Shown here: piece by piece, positions 59,061 to 64,000 of the stretch
Layout: every line of letters begins with the position of its first letter
How positions within the stretch are numbered: position 1 is the stretch's first letter
DNA from: Aplectana chamaeleonis
Taxonomy: Eukaryota > Nematoda > Chromadorea > Rhabditida > Cosmocercidae
Reading direction: 5' to 3'
NCBI GenBank assembly: GCA_029168955.1
Contig: JAPDOI010001548.1
Span: 62,001-126,000 of the forward strand
DNA: 64,000 bases
Notes under the pieces: model-generated
Told to the model about the DNA's origin: nothing
Databases searched by the model: none
What the model saw: only the letters and a program-made list of their open reading frames with translations
Made by a program: the position numbers and the translations under genes

Positions 59061-60128
59061 TCGAAAAACGCTTATACATACTTGTTGGAATCTGCAGCTC
59101 GGGTCTGGATACTGCGCAGTCTTACTATTGAGGTACAAGAGCTAACAATACTAGTCGCTTTAACAATACTGCGTTTACCCCTAAGATCATTTCCCTTTAA
59201 AGTGAACTTTCCATAGGAATGCTTCAGGTTGATCGCAGATTGCAGGGCGGATTTGAGATTGGCATTTTGCCAGACGACTTCAATTCTGGTATATCCTGTT
59301 ACAAATGGGCTCTTCAACCTAGAGTATCCTTGGATTTGTTTTCGCGTGGAAATCGATGCACGCGCAGGTTGCATCAAGCACACCTCCTCCCGCAGTTATC
59401 AAATATGGAGAATGTGAAGGACGGAATTGGATTTCAGTCATCGCCACATATTCGAGCCCACCACACATTTGTGTGCATGGTAGGAATGAAGGGAAAGAAC
59501 CAGGAAACAAGGACAAGATGAGTATGACAACTGAAAACGCCAATCAGTTTTTTCTCCATGAACGATTTCTTCCTGCATTGTTCTTTCACCCGTATCCAGA
59601 CTATGCAGAAAATACATTCTTCTCATCATACATGCTTCCTTCTATATATAGAGACTTCCACTTCACGCAAAAAAACTGTAAAAGTAAATTTGGTGATTTC
59701 ATCCTAGACATTGGATCAGACAAATCGAGAGTGTCAATAAAATAAAATTTTTAAATGTGTAGATAAAAGTAGTACATATGTCGGCGGAATTATTGGGGAT
59801 GTGTATTTTACTATGACACATTGGAGACGTCAATTTAATACGCTTTCCGAACTCTTCAAATGCTCCTGGTAGAAGGTTATCGTGGTTTTTCTGGAACAAG
59901 GAAGCCGAATGCAGCCAAATTCGCACATTCCATCCATCGTTTTCATGAGCGTGCCAATATTGTCATTTCAATTTTGGTCAGTATCGCGGCTGTACCCTCT
60001 TTAGCAGCCTGACCGAGTTTCGCATGAAAGTGTGTTCCGTGTTCAGTTTTATTTACTCGGTTAGGAAGGCGCCACGCAGCAACCCGGGAAAGCCTGGGAG
60101 TAATGACTATTAATCGATTACTTTCGAT

Positions 60129-61122
60129 CAGGGCTGTGCGGAAATCTTTTTCATGATTTTCAGAAACTGAAACGGAAGAAAAATGGTAAAAAAAAAACGC
60201 CAGAAACGGACATGGTAGAGAACAAAAAACTACGGCTTGTCTCATTCTCACGCTCCGTCGCTCCTCATCGCTTGCAACTCTCATTCGACAATCTAAGGTC
60301 CCATTCAATAAACCAATAATTATTCAAACTACATAAATTACTATGAGGAAAATTCTCGCTCCGGAGAAATCCGAAAAATCAGTTCCAAAAATCACTGGGT
60401 ATATGTAGCTGCTCCTTGCAGGCAGTGTAAAGGTCCCCTAGGAAGGAGTTCAGGCTGTACCAGGTGTAGATGAACGCTTGCGGCTGCGTCGCGTGTTCAA
60501 CGCGAGTCAATCCCCTGAATCTTACCGGCAAATTTTTAGGATTTATTTTGAACCTTCATTGCCTACCATAGCGAAGACCTCGCGATTAATTCTAAAAAAA
60601 AACGAAAGAAAACTTTCAGGCAAAACAAGAAAAACTTCATTTGTGACCTGCCTCCAACGCGCAGTGCTGCTGTCCTTGGTCACCTCCATCTACATATCTC
60701 CGCCCAGACATCTTCCTCGGGGACAGGCTGTACGTGCATAAGATCCTGTCTCGATTCTTATTGCTGTTTTGGAAGTGGACAAACGGATAAAAGGATTTTG
60801 GCAAAAAGTCCAACAAAAATCTGCCTGTCTTGAAGAAAAGCTGTTTAGAGCTGTACCGAAAAGCGGTCAGATTCCTGCCACGCTTAATTTGTGACATCAT
60901 TCTAGGGTGCGCAACATTAGAACCTAGAACTTTGCCGAGGATCTCAACCAGGCTCAGATATTTGATGGAAAACAAGAGGTTGGAAATGATTTTTAGCTCC
61001 TTATGATGCCTTCAAACACCCTTGCCCAAACCCACTACAATTACCGATAACTAATTTCTTCCGCTTCCGAGCCCAATAAGTCGGAAACGGAATCGGAAAC
61101 GGAACAGTTCCGCACAGCCCTG
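60129..61122. mobile_element. hAT-like element candidate
   Basis: CAGGGCTGTGCGGAA at 60129 and its exact complement ending 61122, with GGAAACGG-type words just inside the right end and AAACGGAAG inside the left. The 8-bp flanks (CTTTCGAT, GTTTTGAG) do not match. Confidence 0.6.
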
Positions 61123-61627
61123 GTTTTGAGCCTCACCCCTGGAACGAATGCGATTTTCGATCGATTGCTCATGTTATTTCTTTTGAGATGGAGCGCGCCA
61201 GTCGCCACCGTTTACCGCTGTAGCGGTCGACGCTTCGTATGTTCCTGGCAGCCGATTTTTTCTTGTGCTTGGGTTTTTTTTAATAAGGCCTTGCCGACTT
61301 TTTTTTCGGCGAGGCACAGTCGAGTAGAATTGGATGTGAACGGCACAAAGCGTCGACGATTAAGTTGTTTGGGAGGCACACGTATGTATGGTCTCTTTGT
61401 CAAGTTTAGTCTAGTAGATTGACACGGCGTCACCATTGCGGCGGGCCGTGCGGCGATCACAATGTCACCGGTCAACGAGGTTTTGATCGCGCGCGACGAT
61501 CCACCTCCACAACCCCATTCATTTACTAGAGGTATTTTTCATAGCGGGTCCTTTGTTCTTTAGTAAACTAACTCGCAACCACATTGTTGTCTTAGAAGAG
61601 TCATATCCATAATGATCTGAATTTCAG

Positions 61628-61857
61628 ATTCTCAGTCATCTATGGTTGAACGTCCAACGCAGCTTACGACTTCTTCCCAAGCTGCAGTGGAAAGTCGGCT
61701 TCAAATGTTGGGGCGCGTTCAAGAAAGAAAACAAGATTGTCTCTTTAAGAACGATCTAAGGAATCTTCCATTGTGTGTACGGGAACGGCTGTCTGGACGT
61801 AGGCAAAGTGGGGATAAATGTGGTGGAGGAAATTCCGAAGTCACTTTCAACATGGTG
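61628..61857 (+). CDS. orphan internal exon, unknown protein
   Basis: A 230-bp segment between a strong acceptor (CTGAATTTCAG at 61617-61627) and a strong donor (ATGGTG|GTAAGTG), open in one frame: two bases, then 76 codons beginning SQSSMVERPTQLTTSSQAA and including GRVQERKQDCLFKND and LPLCVRERLSGRR. It enters in phase 1 and exits in phase 0. Composition is unlike the repeats around it and I found no second copy. I do not recognise the family and could not link a partner exon; nearby acceptors at 62185 and 62293 do not give a convincing continuation. It could be an exon of a gene extending out of the window. Confidence 0.4.
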
Positions 61858-61875
61858 GTAAGTGTCATGTTTTAA

Positions 61876-63570
61876 GCGTCAATATGAAGCCGCGTCCATG
61901 CATGTATTTTCACACTCCTTTGAACGAAACTTAGCTTACATGGTGCAATGCAGAGTTGGGGGCTGGTTTTCGTAAATCCATCAGAACAGAGTTTCTATGA
62001 TAAGACTTTTTCTCAAACTCTATAGAAGAAAATCGTCAGTATTCTGTGTTCACGGAAGGGTTACGGTAGGACTAGTACTCGGGATTGATATAATTACCCT
62101 TAATTAGCTCCACATAGCAGATTGATTCCAGCAAATTGAGTTCTTCTTCCATAACGCAGTATTTCTCAGCCTATTGTTTTTCAGTATCTTTAGCGCGTGA
62201 AGTTTCTGACATTTTGTTTCACTGAATTCACTTGATTTAAGGTGATTTGATCGAGCGAACACCCGGATATCCAGTTAACTGACAACACTTCAGGACGGAG
62301 AGCCTGCATGATCTGCTCGTTTGCAGGTTATTGTCATCACGTTTGCTTCTGCAGAACTTGCGAACAATATGGACTTTCCGCATGAAAATTTCACCCAAAA
62401 CTCGGTAAATATTCAAATCTCTGCCGTTGGCCGGTGTGTTTGTCCATTATGTTGATTGCCTGGTGAACACCTGAGTGAAATTCCATCAACGCTCGCTGAA
62501 CACATTTGACAAATTGAAATCCCTGGAATGTGATTGTGTTACAAGACTTTTTACTAGTTCGGTAACATAATGGTTCTATTTCTTCTACATAGTCTTCCAG
62601 GAGTTGACCATACAGCTTTAGAGTCCATAAAACGCTGTCAATCAGCCTCCTTCCATACGGCGTTTAATATGAATCCTCGTCATAAAACGTCGCGTGTGCC
62701 ATCCAAATTGCCCCCAACAGCCGTGTGTATCATATTTAGTATTAGGTTGGACAGATATGCCAAACCTCCGATTTCAGAAAACTTGCTGCTGTGAGGGAAC
62801 GATTCCCCATCAGATGTAAAAATCCGACAAAAGTAAAGCAACGATTACAGATTGCTGCACACTGAAATCCGCTTTGAGATCTTTTCAGGTTAGCTCATTT
62901 CCTTTAATATTTGTAAAATGAGAGGAAAACAGGGTCCAGCAGGTGTAGATAGAATTCAAACGAGTGGTGGTGGGGGAAGGGTTGTAAAAGTTTTCGGGCT
63001 AAAAAGTTGGAGGGGGCAACTTAAAAATTTCGGGAGAAAAAAGTATCAAATGTATTGGGGAAAAGGAAACAAAAACGTTGTAGAACTTGTATAAAAGTGG
63101 TTTCTACAAATCAAAAATGAAATCGCAGCTGATAACAACTTGAAAACAACGAGATCCAACTCCACTCAACTATTTTCAAACCCCTTGTAGGCGGAAATTC
63201 GTGTACGTTATCTTAAGAAACAAGATAAGACGTTCGACCCCCCCATTAAAAGTGAAAATTTTGTGTAAAAAAAAAGAAGCTGAGTTCCACATAGGAATTC
63301 CCGTAGATTGACACAGTTTCACTTCTCAACCCAATTGAAGTACAGGAGTTTAGATGAGGTAAGGTGGGGGGATGTTGGCAAGTCACGTAGGCAAATCGTA
63401 TGGTTTTTCCCATCACTATCCAACGGGTGGCATCCCTTCAGCAATAGGATTTCGAACCACCAAGGGTCCAGACTTTGAGGTAGTGGGAGTGTGTAAAAAA
63501 TTTGCACTTAGCTTTTTTCGCAACCTTTCAAACTTCTGCATGAATTATACATTAAGTATGTTTTCCGTTT
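61876..63570. other. unassigned DNA after the orphan exon
   Basis: Possible intron sequence. A short Cys-rich frame follows an acceptor-like CTTCAG at 62293 but its phase does not fit the upstream exon. Confidence 0.35.
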
Positions 63571-64000
63571 TTGTTTTAGTCTGACGCATGGACCCGGCGG
63601 CTGACCGTGCGGGATCGGCGGCCTCACTGGAGAATGGGGCTTCGATTGCGGAATGATCTACCGTCGTAGTCCCGTTCATTCATCAGACTAAAATGATTGC
63701 GAGAACTCCATGTATGGCGCTGAAGTTAACGCGCCCCAATCTGAATGCTTTACCGCAAGCGCTGAATTTACGCAACATCAATTCGAATGTTTCACCAGCC
63801 CTCCTCATACTTTCTCTCTCCCGGAACGTCGGAGGGCCCTGTGTTGCACCGGCCCTCTAGCTCATAAAGGGCGCGAAGCCCGGACACTATTGTGGAAGTG
63901 GCGCGAGGCCTCGACGCTGCACATTATTGCTGTTTCACCGTTGATTGTTGTCGCATATACTTCAGCCGAGTGGAGGCAAATCCATATTCTTTGGATTCCT
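63571..64000 (+). repeat. dispersed repeat, copy 2, running off the window
   Basis: 63571-63712 matches 23991-24147 (CTGACGCATGGACCCGGCGG, CCTCACTGGAGAATGGGG). Beyond it is a GC-rich stretch (GGGCGCGAAGCCCGGAC, GTGGCGCGAGGCCTCGACG) that may be the 5' part of a mobile element cut by the window edge; that is inference. Confidence 0.6.

Noticed and set aside
60129..61122. Full confirmation as a hAT element
   Set aside because: Ends match but the 8-bp flanks differ, so it was kept only as a candidate.

Overview
This window looks like nuclear DNA from a nematode, probably a strongylid (hookworm-like) species. The evidence is GT-AG introns with short TTTCAG-type acceptors, one recognisable gene whose protein is clearly PAG-3/GFI1-like, RTE- and CR1-like retroelement fragments, and a dense load of short inverted-repeat transposons. 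The species call is inference. There are no operons, ribosome binding sites, CRISPR arrays or other bacterial features.

One gene can be built with confidence: a minus-strand orthologue of pag-3 (GFI1/senseless family), with seven coding exons between 36460 and 15057. All splice sites are GT-AG and all phases match. The joined frame gives 299 codons plus a stop, with five C2H2 zinc fingers. Intron 5 (15488-30112, about 14.6 kb) separates fingers 3 and 4 and is filled with mobile elements. Intron 1 (31825-36267) also carries a pair of TTAA-flanked elements. Finger 5 has Arg where the family has its core Leu, which deserves checking.

Most of the rest is mobile and repetitive DNA. Retroelements: a 5'-truncated RTE reverse transcriptase with an intact frame (16.08-17.55 kb, plus strand, inside pag-3 intron 5) and the 3' end of a CR1/Jockey-like element (50.06-50.79 kb, minus strand). 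hAT-like elements: a 2.5-kb element at 1403-3912 with 15-bp inverted ends and an exact 8-bp target duplication, a 491-bp element at 49047-49537 made almost wholly of TTCGAAA repeats with an exact 8-bp duplication, and weaker candidates at 26.64 kb and 60.1-61.1 kb. TTAA-flanked MITEs with ends starting AGGCA or similar are the commonest class and repeatedly sit back to back sharing one TTAA (25.79, 32.55, 51.97 kb; probably 46.85 kb). TA-flanked inverted-repeat elements lie at 11.77, 15.77 and 55.47 kb. Large foldbacks lie at 6.6-7.4, 18.8-19.4, 21.08-21.96, 27.2-27.6, 28.7-29.3 and 58.6-58.9 kb.

Outside these, one orphan exon-like segment is plausible at 61628-61857 (plus strand). A weak two-exon model lies at 23.6-24.2 kb, its second part in repeat DNA. 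Long stretches (5.1-6.6, 12.4-13.5, 33.6-36.2, 36.5-38.4, 39.3-40.6, 42.7-44.6, 47.3-49.0, 53.4-55.1, 56.5-57.8, 61.9-63.6 kb) show nothing I can name. I saw no new cellular system. The most unusual things here are the transposon architectures and the Leu-to-Arg change in pag-3.
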